NCBI GenBank assembly: GCA_046330935.1
Contig: JAXLRU010000004.1
Span: 620,001 to 684,000, forward strand
DNA: 64,000 nucleotides
From: JAXLRU01 sp046330935
GTDB taxonomy: Bacteria; Actinomycetota; Actinomycetes; Actinomycetales; Kineosporiaceae
Reading direction: 5' to 3'
Part shown: positions 26,183 to 34,095 of the stretch, piece by piece
Numbering within the stretch: position 1 is the stretch's first letter
Layout: each line of letters begins with the position of its first letter
The notes under the pieces: model-generated
Told to the model about the DNA's origin: nothing
The model's input: the letters and a program-made list of their open reading frames with translations, nothing else
Databases searched by the model: none
Program-made: the position numbers and the translations under genes

Positions 26183-26492
26183 CGTTCCTCCAGGTCGGTC
26201 AGCGGGACGGCGGCTCCTCGCCGCGCCGGGTCAACGGTCCCGACGCAGTAAACGTTCCCCCGGGTGGATGCCAGCGGGCTCCGATCAGGCTGGGAGTTGC
26301 CTGGGAATCGCCTCGCCGAGGCGGGCGGCGTCACGGAGGACGTCACGTGGCTAGGCTGCTCCTGGCACCGGCGCGAGGTCGCGCCGTGCCGCGTCAGGCG
26401 GCATCCACGGGCCGCCGCACGCCGACGCCGAGGGCCTGGAGGTCGTCATTTCCGCACCCACGCCGTCGAGCTGGGCCTTCGCCGAGAACTTC
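26183..26492. other. Divergent regulatory region between sigE and the O-methyltransferase
   Basis: About 300 bases without a convincing gene. On the minus side it holds the SigE-type promoter. On the plus side TAGGCT at 26352-26357 is a candidate -10 for the methyltransferase, and GGAGGT at 26440-26445 a candidate ribosome-binding site followed by ATT at 26448. In-frame codons between 26448 and 26492 encode residues resembling the family N-terminus. Confidence 0.45.
26233..26258 (-). promoter_or_regulatory. ECF (SigE-type) promoter upstream of sigE
   Basis: On the minus strand GGAAC (26258-26254) and CGTT (26236-26233) are separated by 17 bases, close to the GGAAC-N16/17-CGTT form known for actinobacterial SigE. 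The sigE start codon is 51 bases downstream. Basis: motif seen directly; assignment to SigE from family knowledge. Confidence 0.6.
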
Positions 26493-27080
26493 GTGGCCGA
26501 GGACGACGTCCTGCTGCGTGCCCGCGCCCGCGCCGCCGAGCTGGGCTGCACGCCGGTGATGCCGGGCACGGGAGCGGCGCTGCGGGTCCTCGCCCGGGCC
26601 GTGCAGGCCCGCGCCGTCGTCGAGGTGGGTACCGGAGCCGGGGTGTCCGGCCTGTACCTGCTGCGCGGCATGCCCGCCGACGGCGTCCTCACCACCATCG
26701 ACGTCGCGGTCGACCACCAGCGGGCCGCACGAGAGGCGTTCGCCGAGGAGGGGGTCCGCCCCAACCGCACCCGCATGATCGGCGGCTCGGCGCTCGACGT
26801 CCTGCCGCGCCTGGCCGACCACGGCTACGACCTCGTCCTGATCGACGCCGACAAGCAGGCCTACGGCGACTACCTCGAGCAGGCCCTGCGCCTGCTGCGC
26901 CCGGGCGGCCTGCTGTGCGTGGACAACGCGCTCTGGCACAACCGGGTGGCCGATCCCGCTCAGCGCGACCCCGACACCGTCGCCGTCCGCGAGCTCACCC
27001 GCGACGTCCGCGACCTCGGCGCGCTGACCAGCGCCCTCCTGCCCTGCGGCGACGGCCTGCTGGTGGGGGTGGTCCCGTGA
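26493..27080 (+). CDS. Class I SAM-dependent O-methyltransferase
   Basis: At least 195 residues. Motif I is AVVEVGTGAGVSGLYLL, followed by VLTTIDVAVDHQRAAREAF and YDLVLIDADKQAYGDYLEQA, the layout of caffeoyl-CoA/catechol-type O-methyltransferases (Rv1220c-like next to sigE). The GTG at 26493 is the first standard start in frame, but residues encoded just upstream (SSWAFAENF) look conserved, so translation may begin earlier, perhaps at the ATT at 26448 after GGAGGT. The substrate is unknown. It is divergent from sigE and coupled to the next gene by a 4-base overlap. Confidence 0.85.
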   Translation: MAEDDVLLRARARAAELGCTPVMPGTGAALRVLARAVQARAVVEVGTGAGVSGLYLLRGMPADGVLTTIDVAVDHQRAAREAFAEEGVRPNRTRMIGGSALDVLPRLADHGYDLVLIDADKQAYGDYLEQALRLLRPGGLLCVDNALWHNRVADPAQRDPDTVAVRELTRDVRDLGALTSALLPCGDGLLVGVVP

Positions 27081-27496
27081 GCGAGGCCCCCTGGCCGCCC
27101 CGGGACCCCGCGACCACCGGCACGACCCCGCCCGTCACCGGCAGCATGCCGGTCGTCGACCCGGGCCGCTCCACCCCGCCCCGGCGCCTGCTGCGCGGCG
27201 CGGACCGGCTCGCGGGCCTCGTGGGCAAGCGCCTGCTGGTGGGCGTCACGTTCGTCGACGAGGCGGGCACGGTGCTCGACCGGCAGCAGTTCTGCGGCGA
27301 GGTGCTGGAGGTCGCCGAAGGGGTCGTCGTGGTCGAGCGCCCCGGCTGGGACGAGCCGGCCCTGATCCCCGCCGACGAGGAGGCCTTCCGCCCCGCCGAC
27401 CCGGGCACCTACCGGCTGCACGGCACCGGCGAGGTGGTAGTGAACCCCGACGTCCTCACCACCTGGACGGTCCTCGTCAGCGACGGCGAGGACTGA
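27077..27496 (+). CDS. Conserved hypothetical protein (SH3-like beta domain)
   Basis: 139 residues from a GTG overlapping the methyltransferase stop. A 40-residue Pro/Thr-rich N-terminus precedes a small beta-rich domain (GKRLLVGVTFVDEAGTVLDR, QFCGEVLEVAEGVVVVERP) ending TWTVLVSDGED. No motif for catalysis, export or membrane insertion is seen and I do not recognise a named family. Coupling suggests it is made together with the methyltransferase. Confidence 0.62.
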   Translation: MSEAPWPPRDPATTGTTPPVTGSMPVVDPGRSTPPRRLLRGADRLAGLVGKRLLVGVTFVDEAGTVLDRQQFCGEVLEVAEGVVVVERPGWDEPALIPADEEAFRPADPGTYRLHGTGEVVVNPDVLTTWTVLVSDGED

Positions 27497-27503
27497 CCGG
27501 GGC

Positions 27504-27529
27504 GACCGGCCGGGGTCCCCCGGTCGGTC
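27504..27529. terminator. Bidirectional terminator hairpin between convergent genes
   Basis: GACCGGCCGGGG (27504-27515) pairs with CCCCGGTCGGTC (27518-27529), 12 bp with a single G-T wobble and a 2-base nominal loop. It sits between the stops at 27496 (plus) and 27558 (minus) and could serve both. Confidence 0.6.
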
Positions 27530-27540
27530 CGCCCGTTCGG

Positions 27541-27574
27541 TCAGTCGACGAGCTGGGTCAGTCGACGAGCTCGG
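27541..27574. repeat. 17-bp tandem duplication at the 3' end of the YdhR-like gene
   Basis: TCAGTCGACGAGCTGGG at 27541-27557 is followed by TCAGTCGACGAGCTCGG at 27558-27574, differing at two bases. Each unit contains a stop codon for the minus-strand gene, so the duplication copies its last codons (LVD-stop) just beyond the stop. Confidence 0.7.
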
Positions 27575-27911
27575 TCAGTCCCACCCCGGGTGCGAAGCCC
27601 TCGTTGCCCTCGGCCACGGCGACGACCTCGAACGGCTCGATCAGCTCGGGACCCACGCCCACGATCCGGCTGACCGGGGACGTCGCTCCCTGGGGGGTGA
27701 ACCCGGCCTGGAACGCCTCGCGCTCCTCGACGCCGCCGAAGACGTAGGTGCCCTCGAACCACTCCCCCTCGCGCATGCGCCAGGTCTTGAACGACAGACC
27801 GGGCATGCCCGTGAACCGCTCCAGGCTGGTCGTGGCCACGTACTCGCGCAGCGACGCCGCCACGGACTCCCCGGTGCCGACCAGGCTCCAGCGCACCGAC
27901 AGACCCCTCAT
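27558..27911 (-). CDS. YdhR/ABM-like putative monooxygenase-fold protein
   Basis: 117 residues; the ATG at 27911 overlaps the pepA stop by 4 bases (ATGA). The order of LEFT strand, helix and strand (SLREYVATTSLERFTGMPG, LSFKTWRMREGEWFEGTYVF, REAFQAGFT, FEVVAVAEG) resembles the dimeric alpha/beta-barrel YdhR-like proteins, often called putative monooxygenases. No catalytic residue can be assigned, so function is open. It probably depends on translation of the aminopeptidase gene. Confidence 0.62.
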   Translation of the reverse strand: MRGLSVRWSLVGTGESVAASLREYVATTSLERFTGMPGLSFKTWRMREGEWFEGTYVFGGVEEREAFQAGFTPQGATSPVSRIVGVGPELIEPFEVVAVAEGNEGFAPGVGLTELVD

Positions 27912-29578
27912 GACCGTCCTCGTTCCTCGTCCGCCGCAGCGCCGCCCGTCGGCACCGCGTCCGCTTCCAGCCAGCGCAGCAGCAGTCGCGCACCCCACCC
28001 GGTCGCCCCACGGGTGACCTCGTGCTCGTCCTTGTCGGCCCGGGCGGTGCCGGCGACGTCGAGGTGCGCCCACGGCAGCGACCCCACGAACGAGCGCAGG
28101 AACAGCGCGGCCGTGATCGAGCCGCCACCGATGCCGGTCTTCTCGGGCACGTGGCGGAGGTCGGCGACGGAGGACTCGACGGCGGGCAGGTAGTCCTCGA
28201 CCAGGGGCATCCGCCACACCTGCTCCCCCGAGGACTCGGCCGCCGCCTCCAGCGCCGCGGCCAGTTCCTCGTCGGTGGCGTAGAGCGCGGCGTGCCGCTT
28301 GCCCAGGCCCAGGGTGGCGGCGCCGGTGAGCGTGGCGATGTCGACCACGCAGCTGGGGTCGAGGTCGGCGACGGCGTAGGCGAGGGCGTCGGCGAGCACG
28401 AGCCGCCCCTCGGCGTCGGTGTTGGCCACCTCGACGGTGGTGCCGCCGTACTGCGTGATCACGTCCGAGGGCCGGTAGGAGGCTGCCCCGACGGCGTTCT
28501 CCGCGGTGGGCAGCAGCCCCACGACGCGCCGCCGCACCCCCGCCGCGCGGCAGGCGCGCAGCGTCTCCAGGACGACGGCGGCGCCGCTCATGTCGGTCTT
28601 CATCGACACCATCGACTCGCGGGGCTTGATCGACAGCCCGCCGGTGTCGTAGGTGATGCCCTTGCCGACGAGCACGATCGGCTGCCCGTCCACGCCTTCG
28701 GGGGCGTACTCCAGCTCCACCAGGACCGGGGGGCGGGAGGAGCCGGCGCCCACGGCGAGCAGGCCGCCGAACCCGCCGGCGCGCAGCTCCTCGACCTCGC
28801 GGACCCGTACCCGGACGCCGTCGGCCTCCAGCTCGCGTGCGCGTGCGGCCAGCCAGGCGGGGCCCTTGACGTTGGACGGTGTGGCGGCGAGGTCGCGAGC
28901 GCCCGTCGTGGCGCGCGCGTGGGCAAGCCCTGCGACGAGGGCGGGACGAGCGGCCGCCGGGTCGTCGACGACGAGCGTGATCCCTGCCTCGTCCGCAGCC
29001 GCGGGATTCGCGCGGGGGGTCTGGTAGGCGCCGAGCACGAGACCTTCGACGAAGGCGCGCAGGCCCGTGTCGGAGAGCGCGGGCAGCAGGACCGTCACAG
29101 GGCCCTTGCCGCGGAAGGCCCGACCGACGGCGGCGCCCGCTCGGCGTACGGCCCTCGTCCCGGTCTCGGCTGTCAGGCCGAGGGTCGCGAGCACGCGTGC
29201 CGGCAGCCCGGCGACCGGCGGTACCGCCACGCTGACGAGCTCGGCCGGCCCGCCCCGGGCGGGGGCCGCGGGCGCAGGCATCGTCTGGGCCCAGGCGACC
29301 GGCCACCCCGCGGCCGTGGCCGGCCCGGGGCCGATGCCGTGGGCGACGAGGGCCTCGGCACCGCACGCGGGAGTGACGCCGGCGCCCCAGGCACCCTCGG
29401 CGTCCTCGGTGGGAGCGGGCTCCTCGGGGGACGCGGCGACGGCGACGACGAGCACGCGGGGCCGGGTGGGGTCCTGCGGCCCGGCCAGCTCCACCGGCGG
29501 GGGGCTGAACCGAGGCCAGTCGGCGGGCACGCTGTCGGCGGAGGCCACGACGGCGGCTTCGGGACGGCTGTCGCTCAC
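27908..29578 (-). CDS. pepA: Leucyl aminopeptidase (M17, PepA-type)
   Basis: 556 residues from a GTG at 29578. The M17 metal-binding region is intact: VLVGKGITYDTGGLSIKP (about 306), SMKTDMSGAAVVLE, NTDAEGRLVLADALAYA (about 386) and VDIATLTGAATLGLG. It removes N-terminal residues from peptides in the cytoplasm using two metal ions. The N-terminal 150 residues are Ala/Pro-rich and longer than usual. Its 5' side faces the 71-bp repeat array, and the downstream YdhR-like gene is coupled. Confidence 0.92.
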   Translation of the reverse strand: MSDSRPEAAVVASADSVPADWPRFSPPPVELAGPQDPTRPRVLVVAVAASPEEPAPTEDAEGAWGAGVTPACGAEALVAHGIGPGPATAAGWPVAWAQTMPAPAAPARGGPAELVSVAVPPVAGLPARVLATLGLTAETGTRAVRRAGAAVGRAFRGKGPVTVLLPALSDTGLRAFVEGLVLGAYQTPRANPAAADEAGITLVVDDPAAARPALVAGLAHARATTGARDLAATPSNVKGPAWLAARARELEADGVRVRVREVEELRAGGFGGLLAVGAGSSRPPVLVELEYAPEGVDGQPIVLVGKGITYDTGGLSIKPRESMVSMKTDMSGAAVVLETLRACRAAGVRRRVVGLLPTAENAVGAASYRPSDVITQYGGTTVEVANTDAEGRLVLADALAYAVADLDPSCVVDIATLTGAATLGLGKRHAALYATDEELAAALEAAAESSGEQVWRMPLVEDYLPAVESSVADLRHVPEKTGIGGGSITAALFLRSFVGSLPWAHLDVAGTARADKDEHEVTRGATGWGARLLLRWLEADAVPTGGAAADEERGRS

Positions 29579-29659
29579 CGCCGCGACACTACCCGGCCGG
29601 TCCGTCGTCCCCCGGTCGGCCCGCCGACGACCGCCGGCCCCGCCCCCGCCCCTGCCACC

Positions 29660-29996
29660 CGACCCCGGACGGTTCGCGGCGCACTGTGCCGCACACCGTC
29701 CCCCAGCCACCCGCCCTGCCCTCGCCACCCGACCCCGGGACGCTTCGCGGCGCACTGTGCCGCAGACCGTCCCCCAGCCGCCTGCCCCGCCCTCGCCACC
29801 CGACCCCGGGACGCTCCGCGGCGCACCGTGCCGCAGGCCGTTCCCCAGCCGCCCGCCCCGCCCTCGCCACCCGACCCCGGGACGGTTCGCGGCGCACTGT
29901 TCCGCAGACCGTCCCCCAGCCGACCGCCCCGCCCTCGCCACCCGGCCCCGGGACGGTTCGCGGCGCACTGTGCCGCAGACCGTCCCCCGGCCTCAG
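29660..29996. repeat. 71-bp tandem repeat array (about 4.7 units) between pepA and the DUF3117 gene
   Basis: Units start at 29660, 29730, 29801, 29872 and 29943; the first is 70 bases, the next three are 71, and the last is cut near 29996. Each begins CGACCCCGGGACG, carries the core GCGGCGCACTGTGCCGCA and ends GCCCTCGCCACC, with a few substitutions per unit. The array fills most of the 512-base gap upstream of pepA. Since 71 is not a multiple of three, the open frames running through it are not a repeated protein. The core contains the small palindrome GCACTGTGC, so a protein-binding role is possible. Confidence 0.88.
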
Positions 29997-30005
29997 GCAC
30001 ACACG

Positions 30006-30041
30006 CGTCGGGGGCCCGAGCCGAAGCCCGGGCCCCCGACG
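30006..30041 (-). terminator. Terminator hairpin downstream of the DUF3117 gene
   Basis: CGTCGGGGGCCCG (30006-30018) pairs perfectly with CGGGCCCCCGACG (30029-30041) around a 10-base loop. It lies 50 bases after the DUF3117 stop on the minus strand and separates that gene from the repeat array and pepA. Confidence 0.65.
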
Positions 30042-30090
30042 AGGCCGTTCTCGTGGAGCGCCGCTTCGCGGCGCGCCGATGGTGCTGCCC

Positions 30091-30264
30091 TCAGTTGCCC
30101 AACGCGCTGGCGATCTCGCCGCGCAGCTCCTCGGCCTCGACCATGGACATCTCCACGACCAGGCGGCCACCACCTTCCAGCGGCACCCGCATCACGAGCG
30201 TCCCCTTGAGCTCCTTGGTGACCTCGAGCGGGCCGTCGCCGGTCCTCGGCTTCATGGCCGCCAT
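30091..30264 (-). CDS. DUF3117 family protein
   Basis: 57 residues. The ATG at 30264 gives the invariant family N-terminus MAAMKPRTGDGPLEVTKE and is preceded by GAGGAAGGGG; a longer start at 30327 is rejected. The rest (LVMRVPLEGGGRLVVEMS, MVEAEELRGEI) is also highly conserved across Actinomycetota. Function unknown. It keeps its usual place near the methyladenine glycosylase gene (Rv1211-Rv1210 order). Confidence 0.92.
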   Translation of the reverse strand: MAAMKPRTGDGPLEVTKELKGTLVMRVPLEGGGRLVVEMSMVEAEELRGEIASALGN

Positions 30265-30438
30265 GCGGCATCCCCTTCCTCGTCTCGTTCGCCACCCGCT
30301 CCCGGGGCGCGCCGTCGGTCGGCACACCCCCGCCGGTCGCAGGCGGGATGATCCCAGTCGTCATTATCGGGCCTCGGAACGTCCTGCACGAAACGACGCG
30401 ACATTCCCTCGCCCATCCGGGCGCAACAGCGCTCCCCC

Positions 30439-31032
30439 TCAGGCGCCGCCGCCCCCTCGAGCGGCGCAGCCGGCGAGGTGGTCGTCCACCAGCCCGCAGG
30501 CCTGCATCGCCGCGTAGGCGGTGGTGGGACCCACGAAGACGAACCCGTGCCGCTTGAGCGTCTTGGCGAGTGCCACCGACGCGGGGGTGGTGGGCGGAAC
30601 CTCGGCCGTCGTCTCCGGCGCCGGGCGCGACCCCTCGGCGAAGGACCAGATCAGCGCGTCGAGCCCGCCCTCCACGCTCTCGCGCAGGCGGAGCACGGCG
30701 GCGGCGTTGGCGAGCGTCGCGTCGATCTTCGCGCGGTTGCGGACGATGCCGGCGTCACCGAGCAGTCGCTCGCGGTCGGCCTCACCGAAGCCTGCGACGA
30801 CCTCGGCGTCGAACCCCGCGAAGGCGGACCGGAAGGCCTCGCGCTTGCGCAGGATGGTCAGCCAGGACAGCCCCGACTGGAACGCCTCGAGGCTCAGCCG
30901 CTCGAACAGCGCCGACTCACCGTGCACGGGGCGGCCCCACTCGAGGTCGTGGTAGGCGACGTACTCGGGGGTGGACAGCGCCCAGGGGCAACGGGCGACG
31001 CCGTCGGAGCCGAGCGCGGGCCCGGTGCTCAC
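30439..31032 (-). CDS. tag: DNA-3-methyladenine glycosylase I
   Basis: 197 residues; the GTG at 31032 overlaps the upstream gene by 4 bases. Key features are RCPWALSTPEYVAYHDLEWG with the start of the zinc snap, LSLEAFQSGLSWLTILRKRE (active-site Glu and Trp), FVGPTTAYAAMQACGLVDDH and the C-terminal Cys. It excises 3-methyladenine from alkylated DNA in base-excision repair. The usual length matches (about 190-200 residues). Confidence 0.93.
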   Translation of the reverse strand: MSTGPALGSDGVARCPWALSTPEYVAYHDLEWGRPVHGESALFERLSLEAFQSGLSWLTILRKREAFRSAFAGFDAEVVAGFGEADRERLLGDAGIVRNRAKIDATLANAAAVLRLRESVEGGLDALIWSFAEGSRPAPETTAEVPPTTPASVALAKTLKRHGFVFVGPTTAYAAMQACGLVDDHLAGCAARGGGGA

Positions 31033-31556
31033 GCGACCACCCGCCCCGAGTCCTCCCCGCGGCCGGGACCGGCGGCGACGTCGGCGGCGATCTTCGCCAG
31101 CACCCGCTGCAGACCCGCTCGGGCCGCGACGGCTCCCAGGGGGGCGAGCGCGGTCAGCCGACGGCGGCGGCCCAGGCGCACGTCCTCCCCCCAGAGCAGG
31201 CGGGAGGTGGTCTCGTCGACCGGCAGGACCTCGATCCAGGCGCGGCCGGTGACGACCTTGCCGATCTTGCGGACCTCGCACCTGCCCGGCCGGCCCCCGC
31301 GAGCGGAGGGGTCGCCCGGCGGGAGTGCGCCGACCTCGACGGGAGGCTGCCAGGCGACGACCTCCATCACGTCGTCGAAGGCGAACCGACCCACGCCGGT
31401 ACGGCCCACGAAGCGGGTACCGACACCGGTGGTGGGGCCGGGCAGCACCCGCATGGAGGTGAGGGGCACCCAGTCACCGTGCCGGGACCAGTCGGTCACG
31501 GTCCGCCAGACGTCGGCGGCAGGTGCGGGGACGATGAGCGAGCTCTCGACGATCAC
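31029..31556 (-). CDS. SRPBCC (START/Bet v1-like) ligand-binding protein
   Basis: 175 residues from a GTG. CACGAT ends 6 bases upstream on the minus strand, so the mRNA may be leaderless. The opening ESSLIVPAPAADVWRTVTDW, SRHGDWVPLTSM and later GTRFVGRTGVGRFAFDDVMEV match the polyketide-cyclase/SRPBCC fold, a hydrophobic-pocket barrel. The ligand is unknown. Coupling to the tag gene is likely just a conserved operon. Confidence 0.82.
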   Translation of the reverse strand: MIVESSLIVPAPAADVWRTVTDWSRHGDWVPLTSMRVLPGPTTGVGTRFVGRTGVGRFAFDDVMEVVAWQPPVEVGALPPGDPSARGGRPGRCEVRKIGKVVTGRAWIEVLPVDETTSRLLWGEDVRLGRRRRLTALAPLGAVAARAGLQRVLAKIAADVAAGPGRGEDSGRVVA

Positions 31557-31684
31557 GAGCCCATCGTGGCAGCGCCCGCCGTCAGCGGCGCGGGCTGAGC
31601 CCGAGGGCTGGGGACGACCCCGTCAGATCGGGGCCTGTGGAGGACCGCCGCAGGCGGGACGCCGGAGCGGCCCGCCTGTGGACG

Positions 31685-32227
31685 TCAGGCGCGCTCGCCC
31701 GCCTCCGCCGGCTGCGCGGCCACGGCGGGGCTCTGCGACTCCGCGGGCACGTCGGCGTCGACGGGCTCGGCGACGACCGGCTCCTCCGGAGCGACGACCA
31801 CCGGCTCCACGGGCGCGACGACCACCGGCTCCTCCGCAGCGACGACCGCCGACTCGGGAGCCGCGACCACCGGCTCCTCGGGCAGTGTGGCGTCAGCGGC
31901 GGGCGGGGTGAAGGACACGGGAGCGGCCTCGGTCTCGACGACCGGGGACGCGGCGGCCTTGAGCCGCGCGATCTCCTCGTCGCGAGCGGCCAGCTCGGCC
32001 GACAACCGTTCCAGCGCGGCGTCCACCTGGTCCATCCGGTAGCCGCGCAGCGCGGGGACGAACCGCAGGGAGGCCACGTCGGCAGGCGCGACGGGCCCGG
32101 CCTCGAAGCCCCGCGGCGGGATGGTCGTCGTGGGGTCGTCGAGGCCCCCGGCGATCTTTCCCGACACCAGACCGGCCACCACACCCGCGACGATGAGGAT
32201 GAAGACGACGCCCATCAGCAGAGTCAC
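31685..32227 (-). CDS. DivIVA-domain membrane protein with acidic Glu-Pro-Val tail
   Basis: 180 residues. An N-terminal membrane helix (LLMGVVFILIVAGVVAGLVS) is followed by FVPALRGYRMDQVDAALERL, the short DivIVA-like motif, then a coiled-coil (LSAELAARDEEIARLKAA) and a tail of EEPVV-type repeats between about 115 and 160. Proteins of this type in actinobacteria (Rv1209-like position next to tag) are thought to associate with the polar growth machinery, but this is inferred. The repeat tail is likely disordered. Confidence 0.75.
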   Translation of the reverse strand: MTLLMGVVFILIVAGVVAGLVSGKIAGGLDDPTTTIPPRGFEAGPVAPADVASLRFVPALRGYRMDQVDAALERLSAELAARDEEIARLKAAASPVVETEAAPVSFTPPAADATLPEEPVVAAPESAVVAAEEPVVVAPVEPVVVAPEEPVVAEPVDADVPAESQSPAVAAQPAEAGERA

Positions 32228-32315
32228 GGGGGCGATAGTGCCACGTCGCCGGTCCCGACGGCACCCGCCCCGTCACCTCGGCCCGCTCCGGCACGCCCGG
32301 CGGCCCCGCCGGACC

Positions 32316-32969
32316 TCAGACGTCGGCCTCCAACGCGGTCTCGATGGCCACCGGGACCCGCCCTCCGGGCTGGGCGCGGGGCTCGACGGGTGGCTCGACG
32401 GGCGCCCCGGGTGGGGCGCCGGCCGCGTCCAAGCGCGCCTGGAGGAGGTCGAACGCCTGCTCGGCGTCGGTCGCCCAGTCCAGCACCGCCGCAGCCGGGC
32501 GCCGGACGAACCCGGCCCCGACGAGGTCGTCGACCAGCGCGGCGAGCCCGCGGTAGACCCCCTCGGGGTCGAGGACCACGATCGGCTTGTCGTGCATGCC
32601 CAGGGTGCGGGCCACCCACACCTCGAGCAGCTCCTCCAGGGTGCCGAGCCCGCCGGGCAGGGCGAGGAAGGCGTCGGCGGCGGCGTCCATGCGTCCCTTG
32701 CGTTCGCGCATGTCGTCGGTGACGACGAGCTCGTCGGCCTCGGTGTCGGCCACCTCCCACGCCACCAGCGCGCGCGGGATCACGCCGAGCGTGTGCGCCC
32801 CCGAGGCGCGGGCGCCGCGGGCGACCTCACCCATCATCGAGACCCGGCCGCCGCCGGAGACGAGGCGGTGCCCGCGCCGTCCGATCAGCTCCCCGACCTG
32901 GCGGGCCAGCGCGAGGTGCGAGGGCGCGATGTCGGCGGAGCTGGAGCAGAACACGCAGACGGCGGCCAT
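32316..32969 (-). CDS. LOG/TIGR00730-family protein (copy 1)
   Basis: 217 residues. VCVFCSSSADIAPSHLALAR, RLVSGGGRVSMMGEVARGA and FLALPGGLGTLEELLEVWVA carry the PGGxGTxxE active-site motif of the lysine-decarboxylase-like LOG family, which releases active cytokinin-type bases from nucleotide monophosphates. The ATG at 32969 overlaps the stop of the paralogue upstream by one base (TGATG). The C-terminal 35 residues are Pro-rich and atypical. Confidence 0.87.
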   Translation of the reverse strand: MAAVCVFCSSSADIAPSHLALARQVGELIGRRGHRLVSGGGRVSMMGEVARGARASGAHTLGVIPRALVAWEVADTEADELVVTDDMRERKGRMDAAADAFLALPGGLGTLEELLEVWVARTLGMHDKPIVVLDPEGVYRGLAALVDDLVGAGFVRRPAAAVLDWATDAEQAFDLLQARLDAAGAPPGAPVEPPVEPRAQPGGRVPVAIETALEADV

Positions 32970-33862
32970 CAGGCCTCCGGGGGGACGTCGCCGTAGCGGT
33001 CGCGGGCCCAGTCGCTGCCGACGCCGGGAGCATCGGTCCCCGGGGCCTCGCCCTCGGCCGCCGCCCCCTCGTCGGCGCGACGCGCGTCGTCGAGCAGGCG
33101 CACGACGTCCTCGACGTCGTCGGTGAGGTGCAGCAGGTCGAGGTCGGCCTCGGCGATCATCCCGCGGGGCAGGACGTGGCTGCGCAGCCAGTCGATCATT
33201 CCCGTCCAGTACGCGGTGTCGAGCAGCACGATCGGGAACGAGGTCACCTTGCGGGTCTGCACCAGGCACAGGGCCTCGAACAGCTCGTCGAAGGTGCCGA
33301 ACCCGCCGGGCAGGACGACGAAGCCCTGGGCGTACTTCACGAACATCGTCTTGCGGGCGAAGAAGTACCGGAAGTTGATCGCCACGTCGACGTAGGAGTT
33401 GATGGACTGCTCGAAGGGCAGTTCGATCCCGAGCCCGACGGACACGCCGCCCGCCTCCCAGGCGCCCTTGTTCACGGCCTCCATGGCCCCGGGGCCGCCG
33501 CCGGTGATCACCGTCCAACCGCTCTCGGCCAGCCGGCGTCCCAGGGTCTGCCCGAGCGCGTAGTCGGGGTGGTCGTGCGGGGTCCGGGCCGAGCCGAACA
33601 CGCTGATCGACGGCCCGAGCTCGGCGAGGGCGCCGAAGCCCTCCACGAACTCCGCCTGGATCCGCAGGACGCGCCAGGGGTCGGTGTGGACCCAGTCGCT
33701 GGTCCCGCGCGAGTCGAGCAGGCGCTGGTCGGCCGTGGACCCCGGGACCTGCCCGCGGCGCAGGAGGACCGGCCCCTTGCGGTAGCCGCGGCCGGGGGAT
33801 TTCTCGGCGTCGCCGCCCTGGCCGCGGGGCGCCGAACCGTTCGTGGTGACGTCGGAACTCAC
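32969..33862 (-). CDS. LOG/TIGR00730-family protein (copy 2, longer)
   Basis: 297 residues. The GTG at 33862 is chosen because TACGGT ends 6 bases upstream; the upstream start at 33961 would cross that element. ISVFGSARTPHDHPDYALG, TVITGGGPGAMEAVNKGA and FVVLPGGFGTFDELFEALCL give the PGGxGTxxE motif. The N-terminal 70 residues are basic and the C-terminal 50 acidic, so it is longer than copy 1. It corresponds in position to Rv1205. Substrate unverified. Confidence 0.87.
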   Translation of the reverse strand: MSSDVTTNGSAPRGQGGDAEKSPGRGYRKGPVLLRRGQVPGSTADQRLLDSRGTSDWVHTDPWRVLRIQAEFVEGFGALAELGPSISVFGSARTPHDHPDYALGQTLGRRLAESGWTVITGGGPGAMEAVNKGAWEAGGVSVGLGIELPFEQSINSYVDVAINFRYFFARKTMFVKYAQGFVVLPGGFGTFDELFEALCLVQTRKVTSFPIVLLDTAYWTGMIDWLRSHVLPRGMIAEADLDLLHLTDDVEDVVRLLDDARRADEGAAAEGEAPGTDAPGVGSDWARDRYGDVPPEA

Positions 33863-33868
33863 GCCCCG

Positions 33869-33874
33869 ACCGTA
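33869..33874 (-). promoter_or_regulatory. -10 element TACGGT of the LOG gene pair (leaderless)
   Basis: TACGGT on the minus strand lies 6 bases before the GTG at 33862, without a ribosome-binding site. It supports that start over the one at 33961. Confidence 0.45.
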
Positions 33875-34083
33875 CGGCACCAGGGCGTGCGCGCAGCCGC
33901 GGTGACGCGCGTGACCGGTGATGTCCACCGCGATGCCCCCGGCCGGACACCGCGACGCCACCGCAAGGCCCGCACGGCCCGCTGCACCCCGCCGTCACGA
34001 GCGCGTCGTAGCCATGCGTCACCGAACGATCACGCCGGGCACTCCCCTCTCCCGGCCCATCGGCAGCGGTGCCTGTCGCTCGC

Positions 34084-34089
34084 TAGAGT
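34084..34089 (+). promoter_or_regulatory. -10 element TAGAGT of the GGDEF gene (leaderless)
   Basis: TAGAGT ends 6 bases before the GTG at 34096; no Shine-Dalgarno in between. Confidence 0.45.
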
Positions 34090-34095
34090 CCGTGC

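Noticed and set aside
29660..29996. CRISPR array
   Set aside because: Repeats are directly adjacent 71-bp units with no unique spacers and no cas genes nearby.
29575..30209. Repeat proteins translated through the 71-bp array
   Set aside because: Unit length is not a multiple of three, so each copy is read in a different frame; no start signals.
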